A DNA stretch of 44,909 nt from assembly GCA_903863935.1 (NCBI GenBank), contig CAIPDV010000088.1:1-44909 (forward strand), read 5' to 3'. The translations under genes and the position numbers were made by a program. Of the stretch, positions 34,282 through 42,690 are shown piece after piece (positions within the stretch are counted from its first letter, which is position 1; each line of letters opens with the position of its first letter). The notes below the pieces were generated by a model. That model was not told where the DNA came from and made no database searches. It saw only the letters and a list, made by a program, of their open reading frames with translations. This DNA comes from an uncultured Bacteroidota bacterium. Lineage in GTDB: Bacteria; Bacteroidota; Bacteroidia; JABEUT01.

Positions 34282-35126
34282 TTCGCCTTTTCATTTAACC
34301 CGTTTGCAGCATCGTCCTCCAACTTTTCCTTTTCAATTTTCCTCAAATCACTAACTACATAAACATATCTCAGATTTTTGAAATCGGTAGATAGTTTTAC
34401 CCGAACGGTGTAAAAATATTGTTCAGGAATTTCTTTAACAGATTCTACCTCTCCTATCATTATACCTTTAGGAAATGTATTGGAAAACCCGCTGGAAACA
34501 ATAGTATCACCCACTCTCACTTTTTCACTCATAGGTATCTGGGCAAGTGTAGCAAAACGATAATCCATTTTTTCTCCCCATGATAAAGTGCCAAAAGTTC
34601 CGCTCTTTTTAAACATAGCACTCACCAAAGCCTTTTTGTGCAGTAGCGACATGACCACCGAATAGTGTGAAGAGACTTTCACTACCACACCAACAATTCC
34701 TTCGGGGCTTATAACTCCCATTCCTTCACCAATCCCCTGGTCGGAGCCTCCGTTGAGTGTGATATAATTATTGGGAAGGTTAGTTGAATTATCAATAACT
34801 TCTGCCAGAATAAAATTGAATTCCTGACCGAATGGATTTGTTTTTGGTATTTTTTTATGTGCCGAGGTATCTTTTATTTCACTTGCCAGATGCAATAGTC
34901 TTGCGTTTTCATCGGCGAGTTGCTGATTTACTTTTTTTAGATTGAAATATGTTGTAACGCCTGAATATGCACTATAAACCGTACCGGCTATTTTATTCGA
35001 TGAGTTGAAATAACCTGCTTCATGATAATAGTTGTTTGAGAAAACAAAAATTAAAGAAATTATTTCCAAAACAACAAAGAGTACAGCAAAATAAAATTTT
35101 CTGAGAAAAGCGATTATACCGTACAT
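34278..35126 (-). CDS. mreC: Rod-shape determining protein MreC
   Basis: A 282-residue bitopic protein of the elongasome that bridges MreB to the periplasmic wall-synthesis enzymes. An N-terminal membrane helix (about 10-30) is followed by a coiled-coil region (LKKVNQQLADENARLLHLASEI near 62-84) and then the double beta-barrel MreC domain: LNGGSDQGIGEGMGVISPEGIVGVV near 126-150, VGDTIVSSGFSNTFPKGIMIGEV near 207-230 and the TDFKNLRYVYVV end near 255. The acidic C-terminus (EDDAANGLNEKAK) extends beyond the family core. The gene begins 37 nt after mreB, with a hairpin in the gap, and overlaps mreD by four bases. Confidence 0.96.
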   Translation of the reverse strand: MYGIIAFLRKFYFAVLFVVLEIISLIFVFSNNYYHEAGYFNSSNKIAGTVYSAYSGVTTYFNLKKVNQQLADENARLLHLASEIKDTSAHKKIPKTNPFGQEFNFILAEVIDNSTNLPNNYITLNGGSDQGIGEGMGVISPEGIVGVVVKVSSHYSVVMSLLHKKALVSAMFKKSGTFGTLSWGEKMDYRFATLAQIPMSEKVRVGDTIVSSGFSNTFPKGIMIGEVESVKEIPEQYFYTVRVKLSTDFKNLRYVYVVSDLRKIEKEKLEDDAANGLNEKAK

Positions 35127-35142
35127 GGCGGATAGCTGTTGG

Positions 35143-35163
35143 CTATTAGCGAATTGCTAATAG
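35143..35163. promoter_or_regulatory. Perfect 8-bp hairpin between mreB and mreC
   Basis: CTATTAGC (35143-35150) and GCTAATAG (35156-35163) form a perfect stem with a five-base loop. It begins immediately after the mreB stop codon and ends 16 nt before the mreC start. No T-run follows on the coding strand, so it is more likely an mRNA-stability or processing element than a terminator (inference). Confidence 0.6.
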
Positions 35164-36189
35164 TTATGATTTGAGCAGGAAAGGGAAACGATGGATATTT
35201 TTAAGCGCAATACCCGCACCACGCGCAACAGCTCTCAATGGGTCTTCTGCAATGTGAACAGGTAATTTTGTACGTGCAGAAATACGTTTATCCAATCCGC
35301 GAAGCATTGAGCCTCCACCAGCAAGGTAAATACCGGTGCGATAAATATCGGCAGAAAGTTCAGGCGGAGTTTTTTCCAAAGCTTGCAGAATTGCTTCTTC
35401 AATCTTTGAAATGGATTTATCCACTGCATGTGCAATTTCAGAGTAGGAAACTTGTATCTCCTTTGGAATACCGGTCATCAAATCACGACCATGAACAGGA
35501 TAATCCGGTGGTGGGTTATCTAATTCAGAAATTGCAGCACCTACTTCAATCTTTACGCGTTCAGCGGTTCTTTCACCTATCAGCATATTATGCTGACGAC
35601 GCATGTATTCTTCAATATCGGCAGTAAATTCGTCACCTGCAACACGTATTGAATTGTCGCATACAATACCACCAAGTGCAATAACTGCGATATCAGTAGT
35701 ACCACCGCCAATATCCACAATAAGGTTACCCATTGGTTCTTCTACATCAATACCGATACCGATTGCTGCAGCCATTGGCTCATGCAATAAATACACTTCC
35801 TTTCCACCGGCATGTTCAGCCGAATCACGCACTGCGCGCTGTTCTACAGGAGTAATTCCGGAAGGAATACAGATAACCATTCGTAGTGATGGAGTAAACC
35901 ATTTCCTGCCTGTATGGGTCATTCTTATCAACTCCCGTATCATGCTTTCAGCAGCGTTAAAATCGGCAATAACGCCATCCCTAAGTGGACGAATGGTCTT
36001 AATATTCTCATGGGTCTTACCGTGCATCTGCTGGGCAATGCGGCCAATCGCAATAACCTTGCCTGTCATCCGGTCAATAGCCACAATCGAAGGTTCGTCC
36101 ACAACAACTTTATCGTTGTGAATGATGATCGTGTTTGCAGTACCAAGGTCAATGGCTATGTCCTGCTGCAGAAAACTGAATAATCCCAT
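35164..36189 (-). CDS. mreB: Rod-shape determining protein MreB (bacterial actin)
   Basis: The 341-residue bacterial actin homologue that polymerises under the membrane and guides cell-wall insertion. Actin-fold motifs are all present: phosphate 1 IDLGTANTII near 13-22, KTHENIKTIRPLRDGVIADF near 55-75, phosphate 2 VDIGGGTTDIAVIALGG near 158-174, GERTAERVKIEVGAA near 206-220 and the adenosine motif TGIYLAGGGSMLRGLDK near 286-302. The length is typical. It heads the shape cluster on the minus strand; mreC follows after a 37-nt spacer containing a perfect hairpin. purH lies 128 bp upstream. Confidence 0.98.
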   Translation of the reverse strand: MGLFSFLQQDIAIDLGTANTIIIHNDKVVVDEPSIVAIDRMTGKVIAIGRIAQQMHGKTHENIKTIRPLRDGVIADFNAAESMIRELIRMTHTGRKWFTPSLRMVICIPSGITPVEQRAVRDSAEHAGGKEVYLLHEPMAAAIGIGIDVEEPMGNLIVDIGGGTTDIAVIALGGIVCDNSIRVAGDEFTADIEEYMRRQHNMLIGERTAERVKIEVGAAISELDNPPPDYPVHGRDLMTGIPKEIQVSYSEIAHAVDKSISKIEEAILQALEKTPPELSADIYRTGIYLAGGGSMLRGLDKRISARTKLPVHIAEDPLRAVARGAGIALKNIHRFPFLLKS

Positions 36190-36317
36190 AATTAGTTAAA
36201 AGTTTATAAAGTTTAAAGTTCCTAAAGTCGAACAAAATAATTGTGTTGGGTCTGTATGTTTTCTTTGCAGCATAGCTTCACTTTTTACTTTACAATCTTT
36301 GTGAACGTTATAACGTA

Positions 36318-37823
36318 TTAATGTTTAAAATGTCGTGTTCCGGTAAGTACCATTGACATGTTGTTATTATCACAATATGCTATGGACTTATCGTCGTTAA
36401 TTGAGCCACCGGGGTGAATTACAGAAGTTATTCCGGCGTTGTGTGCAATTTCCACGCAATCGGGAAAAGGGAAAAAGGCATCAGATGCCATTACGCTTCC
36501 TTTCAGATCAAATCCAAACGCACCTGCCTTTTCAATGGCTTGTTTCAGCGCATCAACCCTGGATGTTTGCCCGGTTCCGGCAGCAAGCAACTGTTTGTTT
36601 TTTGCTAGTACAATGGTATTTGATTTGAGATGCTTCACAATTTTATTGGCAAATTCCAAATCGGTTTTTTCCTGGGAAGATGGCTCAAGTTTGCTTACCT
36701 GGCGCATATCCGCAATCAAATCTGTTTTCCAGTCACGGTCTTGCTCCACTACCCCGCTTAACAAGGAACGGAAATTCTTTGCCGGAAACTTAAAAGATGG
36801 TTTTGAAACCAGCAGCATCCTGTTCTTTTTTTGTTTCAGGATATCCAATGCGGCTACTTCGTAGGAAGGTGCAATTAAAACTTCAAAAAATAAATTATTT
36901 ATTTCCTTTGCTGTGCCCTCATCAATGGCGGCGTTCGTAATCAATATTCCGCCAAAGGCAGATACAGGGTCGCCTGCCAGTGCATCTTTCCAGGCATCTA
37001 TTAAAGTTGCACGCGAAGCCAGCCCACATGCGTTATTATGTTTAATTACAGCAAATGTAGTTTCGTTAAATTCAGAAATTAAATTGAACGCTGCATCAAT
37101 ATCAAGTAGGTTGTTGTATGAAAGTTCCTTGCCATGTATCTGTGTGAACGCGTCATCCAGGTTTCCGTAGAATGCTGCCTTCTGATGCGGGTTTTCGCCA
37201 TATCGCAATGTTTTTACTCCACTTATTTTTTTATTGAAACATGCAGCACCTCCGGTAAAATATGCGTTGATCTGTGTATCGTAATTCGAGCTTACTTCAA
37301 ATGCACGTTTGGCAAGTTCCTTGCGGAGCTCAAGGGTTGATTCACCATTTTCATTTTCCAGCACTTCAAGCAGTTTCCCATATTCATTCTTAGATGGGAT
37401 TATCATCACATGCTGAAAGTTTTTAGCTGCTGCACGAATAAGTGAAATGCCACCAATATCAATCTTTTCAATTATTTCATCTTCCGGTTTGCCTTCAGCA
37501 ACGGTCTGCTCGAAAGGATAGAGATCAACCACTACATAATCGAACGGTGGTATCTCATATTTATCCATTTCTGCCACATCGCTTGCCAGGTCTCTCCTGC
37601 CAAGTATTCCTCCAAAAACACGGGGATGAAGGGTTTTTACCCTGCCTCCAAGTATGGAAGGGAATGAAGTTATACCCTCAACGGGAACAACATTAATCCC
37701 TAAATCTTCAATAAATTTTTGAGTTCCTCCTGTGCTGAATATAGTAATTCCGCATTTATCAAGCTGGCGTACAATGGGTTCTAATCCTTCCTTATCGAAT
37801 ACAGATACGAGTGCGTTCTTCAT
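36318..37823 (-). CDS. purH: Bifunctional AICAR transformylase / IMP cyclohydrolase
   Basis: A 501-residue enzyme for the last two steps of IMP synthesis. The N-terminal IMP cyclohydrolase domain (about 1-195) starts with ALVSVFDKEGLEPIVRQL and has the STGGTQKFIEDLG and VKTLHPRVFGGILGRRD signatures. The transformylase domain (200-501) has LRYGENPHQKAAFYG near 206-220, AFNLISEFNETTFAVIKHNNACG near 246-268 with the Lys-His pair, DPVSAFGGI near 286-294 and the C-terminal ASDAFFPFPD and AQ-like IHPGGS motifs. It is cytoplasmic. A TAATTTTG promoter box lies about 40 nt upstream. The intergenic space to mreB is 128 bp, with several AAAGTTTA-like repeats. Confidence 0.97.
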   Translation of the reverse strand: MKNALVSVFDKEGLEPIVRQLDKCGITIFSTGGTQKFIEDLGINVVPVEGITSFPSILGGRVKTLHPRVFGGILGRRDLASDVAEMDKYEIPPFDYVVVDLYPFEQTVAEGKPEDEIIEKIDIGGISLIRAAAKNFQHVMIIPSKNEYGKLLEVLENENGESTLELRKELAKRAFEVSSNYDTQINAYFTGGAACFNKKISGVKTLRYGENPHQKAAFYGNLDDAFTQIHGKELSYNNLLDIDAAFNLISEFNETTFAVIKHNNACGLASRATLIDAWKDALAGDPVSAFGGILITNAAIDEGTAKEINNLFFEVLIAPSYEVAALDILKQKKNRMLLVSKPSFKFPAKNFRSLLSGVVEQDRDWKTDLIADMRQVSKLEPSSQEKTDLEFANKIVKHLKSNTIVLAKNKQLLAAGTGQTSRVDALKQAIEKAGAFGFDLKGSVMASDAFFPFPDCVEIAHNAGITSVIHPGGSINDDKSIAYCDNNNMSMVLTGTRHFKH

Positions 37824-37862
37824 TTTTTGTGCTGTAAATCCCTCTTATTTTTTAGTGTTACG

Positions 37863-37870
37863 CAAAATTA
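37863..37870 (-). promoter_or_regulatory. Putative -7 box of purH
   Basis: TAATTTTG on the minus strand fits TAnnTTTG, 39 nt before the purH start. No clear -33 TTG. Confidence 0.45.
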
Positions 37871-37939
37871 TCTCTTTTACCAATCACTTTGAGACTTATC
37901 AAAACTTATTTTTTCAAGAGGTGTTTATAACTCTGGAAA

Positions 37940-37966
37940 GCCTTTTAAAAATGCACTTTAAAAGGC
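37940..37966. promoter_or_regulatory. Perfect 10-bp palindrome upstream of the 198-residue lipoprotein
   Basis: GCCTTTTAAA (37940-37949) and TTTAAAAGGC (37957-37966) are exact complements separated by seven bases. The palindrome lies 13 bp before a TACTTTTG -7 box and thus covers the -33 position, the expected place for a dimeric operator (inference). It could also be a hairpin from the end of an unseen transcript. Confidence 0.6.
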
Positions 37967-37979
37967 AGGAAATAAATGC

Positions 37980-37987
37980 TACTTTTG
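37980..37987 (+). promoter_or_regulatory. Putative -7 box of the 198-residue lipoprotein gene
   Basis: TACTTTTG fits TAnnTTTG, 25 nt before the ATG at 38013, directly downstream of a perfect palindrome. Confidence 0.55.
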
Positions 37988-38012
37988 AATAGTGAATATA
38001 TCATTTTAAAAG

Positions 38013-38609
38013 ATGAAAAAATTAGCGTTGCCACTTTTAGCATTTGTACTCTTCTTTGGAAACTGCCATAGCACAGCAATTAAAAATAGAAGCGATGAAA
38101 AACCAGCAGATGTTGCTAAAACGCCGCGTACTGACACAGTTTTGGAGCAGGAGTATTATGATTTTTATAATTCGATACATCTTTTGCCCGCGACAATGGC
38201 AGTAAATGCAGAAAGAATATATATACAACGCTACAATCAAATGAAAGATTCAACTCCAATTATTTTCTCAAAAGAGGATAGTTTATATATGATGAAGCAG
38301 ATAACCAGATGGCCTGATGGATACAGTTGGCAAAGCGATAAACTACAGACAAGTCGGGTGCTGGTCAATGATAGTATTAATGCCATATCTAAGTCCATTC
38401 GGCAGGATAAAAAAACGGGAGAATTCTTTGGCAGGTTTGAATATATAAGGCTTTCAATACCTATATTTTCGAAGGATAAACAATGGTGTATCTGTTCTGT
38501 TTCATATTATTGTATTGGCGAATGTGAAGAAGAAGGTAAAATGTATATTTACAAGAAAATTAAAGGCACCTGGGTTCTCATGTTCTCCACAATTACCTGG
38601 ATTACATAA
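38013..38609 (+). CDS. Lipoprotein of unknown function
   Basis: A 198-residue protein with a lipoprotein signal: MKKLALPLLAFVLFFGNC, Cys18. After a charged linker (about 20-45) it forms an alpha/beta domain with DFYNSIHLLPATMAVN near 51-66, FSKEDSLYMMKQITRW near 85-100, and paired strands ending WCICSVSYYCIGECEEEGKMYIYKK near 157-180. Cys160, Cys165 and Cys169 could form disulfides or a metal site in the periplasm (inference). I do not recognise a family. A palindrome and a -7 box lie just upstream, so expression is possibly regulated. The next gene on the same strand has its own promoter. Confidence 0.78.
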   Translation: MKKLALPLLAFVLFFGNCHSTAIKNRSDEKPADVAKTPRTDTVLEQEYYDFYNSIHLLPATMAVNAERIYIQRYNQMKDSTPIIFSKEDSLYMMKQITRWPDGYSWQSDKLQTSRVLVNDSINAISKSIRQDKKTGEFFGRFEYIRLSIPIFSKDKQWCICSVSYYCIGECEEEGKMYIYKKIKGTWVLMFSTITWIT

Positions 38610-38622
38610 AGGGTATTATGCC

Positions 38623-38630
38623 TACCTTTG
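38623..38630 (+). promoter_or_regulatory. Putative -7 box of the metallo-hydrolase gene
   Basis: TACCTTTG fits TAnnTTTG, 19 nt before the TTG start at 38650. It argues against any start at 38515, which would lie upstream of the promoter and inside the preceding gene. Confidence 0.55.
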
Positions 38631-38649
38631 TCTTGTAAAATTATCATTC

Positions 38650-39411
38650 TTGAAAATTACATTTCTCGGAACAGGTACATCACAGGGAGTCCCTTTAATA
38701 GGGTGCGATTGTGAGGTATGCCTGTCAACCGATGAAAAAGACAAACGCCTCCGCTCTTCCATTTTAATTGAAGACCAGGGATACGTATTTGTAATTGATA
38801 CCGGGCCTGATTTCCGGCAACAGATGTTGCGCGAAAATGTGAAGCGGTTGGATGCTGTAATTTTTACGCACGAACACCGTGATCATATTGCCGGCTTGGA
38901 CGATATAAGAGCCTTTAATTTCACCATGAAACAAGCCATTGATGTGTATGCAGATGCTAATGTCGATAGGGCTTTGCGGAAATCACTATGGTATATTTTT
39001 TCGGAAGAAAAATACCCCGGCATCCCAGAAGTAAGAATGCATCATATATCCGGAGACCCCTTTACGGTTGGACACACAAAATTTATTCCAATAGAAGTTC
39101 TTCATCACAAACTTCCGGTATGGGGTTTCAGGGTAAATAGCTTCACTTATATAACCGATGCCAACTTCATCTCTGAAAAAGAAAAGGAAAAAATATATGG
39201 CTCCGAAGTACTCGTTTTAAATGCACTTCGAAGAGAAAAACACATATCGCATTTTAGTCTTGAAGAAGCAATTACTTTGGCCGAAGAACTAAAACCAAAA
39301 ACCACTTATCTTACCCACATCAGCCACCAGCTTGGCAAACATGAAGATATCGAAAAAGAATTACCTCCGCATATTCATCTTGCTTACGACGGATTAAAAC
39401 TGGATTTATAG
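38650..39411 (+). CDS. MBL-fold metallo-hydrolase, PhnP/cyclic phosphodiesterase type
   Basis: A 253-residue metallo-beta-lactamase-fold hydrolase. The start is the TTG at 38650, giving MKITFLGTGTSQGVPLIGC, the usual N-terminus of this family; the frame is open further upstream but that would overlap the preceding lipoprotein gene. The metal site has the HxHxDH motif at 74-79 (THEHRDHIAG), then DIRAFNF; Cys19, Cys21 and Cys24 (GCDCEVC) fit the PhnP-type zinc site, with further ligands near ITDANFIS and LTHISHQLG. It probably cleaves a phosphodiester such as a cyclic phosphoribosyl compound; the true substrate is unknown. No phosphonate genes are nearby. Confidence 0.88.
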   Translation: MKITFLGTGTSQGVPLIGCDCEVCLSTDEKDKRLRSSILIEDQGYVFVIDTGPDFRQQMLRENVKRLDAVIFTHEHRDHIAGLDDIRAFNFTMKQAIDVYADANVDRALRKSLWYIFSEEKYPGIPEVRMHHISGDPFTVGHTKFIPIEVLHHKLPVWGFRVNSFTYITDANFISEKEKEKIYGSEVLVLNALRREKHISHFSLEEAITLAEELKPKTTYLTHISHQLGKHEDIEKELPPHIHLAYDGLKLDL

Positions 39412-39458
39412 GAAATTTATATCTCTCCGAAATTCTACAGGGCTTTAGAATTATTGCC

Positions 39459-39473
39459 AGTCGGGCTCCGACT
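39459..39473. terminator. Hairpin between convergent genes
   Basis: AGTCGG and CCGACT form a perfect 6-bp stem with a three-base loop directly after the stop codon of the minus-strand surface protein gene, in the 62-bp gap to the metallo-hydrolase. There is no clear T-run, so terminator function is uncertain; similar AGTCGG...CCGACT pieces may also be dispersed repeats. Confidence 0.4.
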
Positions 39474-42284
39474 TTACTTACCTCTTATTATCTCAATAAA
39501 CCCTTTCAGGACGACTGGAACAATTCCCTTGAGACGGATTTCGTTTACCGTGCATATATAATAGTAAACCCCGTCAGGGCAAGGCTGTCCTGAGTGTTCG
39601 TCAGTACCATTCCAGTTTATATTAGGGTTTGTTGTATGGAACATAAGCTGTCCCCAGCGATTATATATATTGATGTCAACATCTTTTATATACCTGTAAG
39701 GTTCAAGCGGAGTGAAGAAATCATTCGTGCCATCACCATTGGGAGTAAATACATTTGGCAATGTATATTGCGGGCAATTGTCAACGCAAACCGTATTAAG
39801 TGGGATTGCTTGTCCTGCAGAATCAAAAGCATAAACCGCATAACAGCCTGCTACAGAAGCTAAATTAGCAATTACAAATATGGTATCTTCCGGATTATTA
39901 ATAGTAGCAATTGGAGCCATGTCGCCATTCTCAACCGGAGTGTACCATACCTGGTAACTTGTTACCTTATTGGCCCTCGGGCAAAGCCTGTCCGGGTTAC
40001 TCCAGACAAGAGAATCAACATATAGTGTACACTTTACATTAACAGTTAATGGTGGAGCACAAGGGGCAATTGTATCTTGAGGTGTGGCGCAAATAGTTTC
40101 GGAAGAATCGAAAAGCGGATGCATGATGTTGGTATCGGCATAATGATTTTCCGTTTTAACATAGTAACAATATTGGGTGCCATTATGCAATTCTGTGTCT
40201 ATATAAGTTGTGCCAATAGTTTTACCTATGAATGAATATGGACCTGAAACCGAACGATAAACATAATTAGTATCGTTTGTCCATGGCACTTTGGCAGACC
40301 AGCCCAAGGTCACCTGCTTATCCCCTCTTTGCGTCCTCAAATATGTGGAAGAAGCTGTTCCGGAAGAACCTACAAGTTTGAAACCATGAGATAAAGGATC
40401 GGTGTAAGAGAAATCAATTTTATAATTATAACTATCCAATGCTGTATTTAATCCTGTGTCGGAATAAGTTGCGTATTGTGGAATTGCAGTGAATTTAGGA
40501 TACGTGAAAGAGGCAATTTGTGAAAACAATTTACTGTTCATACCTGTTGCGTGCGACAAAACAGTTTTATAAGGCGGTGGGAATTTTGTAGTATCAAGGT
40601 TAAGAGTATCAGCAATCGGCCTCATCCAACGGAGAAACATTTCACCCTTACTTAAATCTGTCGTTGTAACACTAACATTGGTAAGCACAGGTACACTTAA
40701 TTTTATTAACGCGCATACACTATTGGAAGCAATACTCTGCGATGCAGATTCAAGCGGATAGGTAGCATCTACAATATAACTATAATCAACACCGGGAGAT
40801 AGTCCTGCACCACCATTACTGTCGCAATAGGTGGTATTCGTAATTCCAACATTCGTGGCTATCAATGTATATCCTGAGGATGGGGGCACCCCTGTGGTGC
40901 ATCCATCGTGTATCCATGGTGTACAGCCTATCTTTCTATAAATATTATATCCGGTTGCCTGAGGGCATGGGCTTTGTCCCCAACTTAAACAAACGGTAGT
41001 ACCAGTAATGGTTTCGACAAGATTGGGGGGGGGAGGACCAACAACTGTGATAAGCGCAGTGCCATAACCGCTATAATAATTTGTATCGGGTGGAAACCCG
41101 CTTCCTAAAGCTTTTTCCGTTGCCCTCAGAACAAATATGTAAGGGTTTGCACGTACTTCAGGACAGTTGGTCGCCCAATTAATAACAGGAAAAACTGGGT
41201 CTCCATGTGAAGAGGTGCCAGTGATAGTTGCAGGTGGAGAAAGGGAGAGCGGTTCCCCAGCGTAAGTAATATATAGAGGTTCAGACGAAGGAGATCCTGT
41301 AGCTTTAAATTTATGATTGAAAGTGTCTCCTGCAATAACACATGTATCGATACTTGTAACAGTAGGGTTATAGTCGCAATTTCCATTTATAATAACCTCA
41401 AGCTCCAGCTCAACCGTATCAATAGGCACAATTTGCTTTTCCAATTGCCCACCAACCGAAATATAATTTCTCCGCACCGTTGTCATTAATATTACAAAAT
41501 TCCATTTCCCTGCTATTGCATTGCACCAGGACAAAGTACCCGTTATTGCATCAACCTTAATTGTACCCGAAGGAACAACCGGATCGTTACCCGGACAAGT
41601 TTCACCTCTTTTTGTACTGGTGTTCAAAAAAAGTGAATGACCCAGAGAGTAAACTATACTGTCATTAACATCAGATGGCGGGGTTGGTATATAAGCACCC
41701 GGATTATATGTATAACATTCTCCTGCACACCCATATTGACAAACCGGGGAATTCGTAATTAACGGAGAATTTACACAGCCTGGGATAAGGAATGCATTGG
41801 CGCAAATGGTAGTATACATATAATAATCTACATTTACTGAACCCGTAATATTATCAATATTAGCCATCCGGTCAGGGTCATCCATCCACAGGGTATAATC
41901 ACCGGGTCCATCATAAGTATGTGTTCCCACATAAATATTGATCTTTCTGGCATCAACCAAAGGAGTTGGCGGGGTGGCATCAAATTGATAATTGCAAATT
42001 GGGACTCCATTGGGATAGTTATTATCATCAATAGGGCCATTCTGCCTGTACAATAATTCATTACTCCCATCACCCCAATAGATACGCATAGTATCTCTGT
42101 CTACGGTAGTAAGGTAAGTATTGGTATAACTAATAATAGTAACCTGAATAGTATTACCGCCCAGGCATTTATATGCGATATAGCCACCTACCTGGTGTGT
42201 TGCATGAGCAAAAAAAGATAAAAACAGGAATATAAAACTTCCGAGTACTTTTCTCACAATTTTTCCGGTTACTCTGTTATTCAT
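39474..42284 (-). CDS. Large surface protein with T9SS type B C-terminal domain
   Basis: A 936-residue secreted protein. A signal peptide covers about 1-28 (ending FAHATHQ). An N-terminal module (about 28-310) is Cys-rich and matches the start of large gliding-motility-associated proteins, beginning THQVGGYIAYKCLGGN. Several Fn3-like units follow (about 310-830), with W-G-Q/W-S-A-K and Y-N-I-Y motifs. The last 90 residues are the type B sorting domain: LPNVFTPNGDGTNDFF, DVDINIYNRWGQLMF, NWNGTDEHSGQPCPDGVYYYI. It is likely exported by the type IX system. A nine-cytosine run encoding PPPP lies near residues 416-419, so slippage could switch the protein off. It resembles the 704-residue protein in architecture. 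Confidence 0.9.
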   Translation of the reverse strand: MNNRVTGKIVRKVLGSFIFLFLSFFAHATHQVGGYIAYKCLGGNTIQVTIISYTNTYLTTVDRDTMRIYWGDGSNELLYRQNGPIDDNNYPNGVPICNYQFDATPPTPLVDARKINIYVGTHTYDGPGDYTLWMDDPDRMANIDNITGSVNVDYYMYTTICANAFLIPGCVNSPLITNSPVCQYGCAGECYTYNPGAYIPTPPSDVNDSIVYSLGHSLFLNTSTKRGETCPGNDPVVPSGTIKVDAITGTLSWCNAIAGKWNFVILMTTVRRNYISVGGQLEKQIVPIDTVELELEVIINGNCDYNPTVTSIDTCVIAGDTFNHKFKATGSPSSEPLYITYAGEPLSLSPPATITGTSSHGDPVFPVINWATNCPEVRANPYIFVLRATEKALGSGFPPDTNYYSGYGTALITVVGPPPPNLVETITGTTVCLSWGQSPCPQATGYNIYRKIGCTPWIHDGCTTGVPPSSGYTLIATNVGITNTTYCDSNGGAGLSPGVDYSYIVDATYPLESASQSIASNSVCALIKLSVPVLTNVSVTTTDLSKGEMFLRWMRPIADTLNLDTTKFPPPYKTVLSHATGMNSKLFSQIASFTYPKFTAIPQYATYSDTGLNTALDSYNYKIDFSYTDPLSHGFKLVGSSGTASSTYLRTQRGDKQVTLGWSAKVPWTNDTNYVYRSVSGPYSFIGKTIGTTYIDTELHNGTQYCYYVKTENHYADTNIMHPLFDSSETICATPQDTIAPCAPPLTVNVKCTLYVDSLVWSNPDRLCPRANKVTSYQVWYTPVENGDMAPIATINNPEDTIFVIANLASVAGCYAVYAFDSAGQAIPLNTVCVDNCPQYTLPNVFTPNGDGTNDFFTPLEPYRYIKDVDINIYNRWGQLMFHTTNPNINWNGTDEHSGQPCPDGVYYYICTVNEIRLKGIVPVVLKGFIEIIRGK
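41025..41033 (-). repeat. Nine-base homopolymer (poly-C on the coding strand)
   Basis: A run of nine G on the plus strand lies inside the 936-residue surface protein gene, coding for the PPPP in GPPPPN. It is the longest G/C homopolymer I noticed in this AT-rich window, and a one-base change would shift the frame. Confidence 0.85.
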
Positions 42285-42385
42285 TCTCTATGACTATTGA
42301 AACCTGGAAAAGTAAAATTTATTTTAAAAATAATTGAAAAATACCGTATTCAACAATATAATTCAATATTAAATCATAAAGGAAT

Positions 42386-42592
42386 CTATTTTATTTGCCC
42401 CTTTGTTTCATCCGCATCTTTACCTGCATTATCCTTATCAGATGTACCTTTTGATGCATCCTTGAATTCTTTTATCCCCTGACCCAGTCCCTTCATTAAT
42501 TCCGGAATTTTCTTACCACCGAATAATAATAATACAACTGCGAGTATCAGAATAATTTCTCCTGGTTTTATAGCTTCTAGAAAAAGTAACAT
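42386..42592 (-). CDS. tatA: Sec-independent protein translocase component TatA/E
   Basis: A 68-residue TatA/E family protein. It has a short N-terminal region ([13 protein letters not shown]), a membrane helix [15 protein letters not shown] near 14-28 with the conserved FGGKKIPEL hinge, and an amphipathic helix [14 protein letters not shown] near 33-46. The tail ([21 protein letters not shown]) is charged and disordered. TatA rings form the pore that exports folded, often cofactor-bound, proteins. tatC is not in the window. A TATCTTTG box with a TTG 21 bp further upstream provides a good promoter match. Confidence 0.94.
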   Translation of the reverse strand: MLLFLEAIKPGEIILILAVVLLLFGGKKIPELMKGLGQGIKEFKDASKGTSDKDNAGKDADETKGQIK

Positions 42593-42616
42593 GGCTTTTT
42601 ATTTTAATTATTACCC

Positions 42617-42624
42617 CAAAGATA
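42617..42624 (-). promoter_or_regulatory. Putative promoter of tatA
   Basis: TATCTTTG on the minus strand fits TAnnTTTG, with a TTG 21 bp upstream, and lies 24 nt before the ATG at 42592. Confidence 0.6.
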
Positions 42625-42690
42625 CTACTTTTCGGGCAATTGTATCAATGTCATGATAATAATCACATAAAAAGGGATAAAACAGAAGGT

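Noticed and set aside
38515-38649. Upstream extension of the metallo-hydrolase frame from a TTG at 38515
   Set aside because: It overlaps the preceding lipoprotein gene and lies upstream of a good -7 box at 38623-38630. The family N-terminus MKITFLGTGTSQGVP begins exactly at the TTG at 38650.
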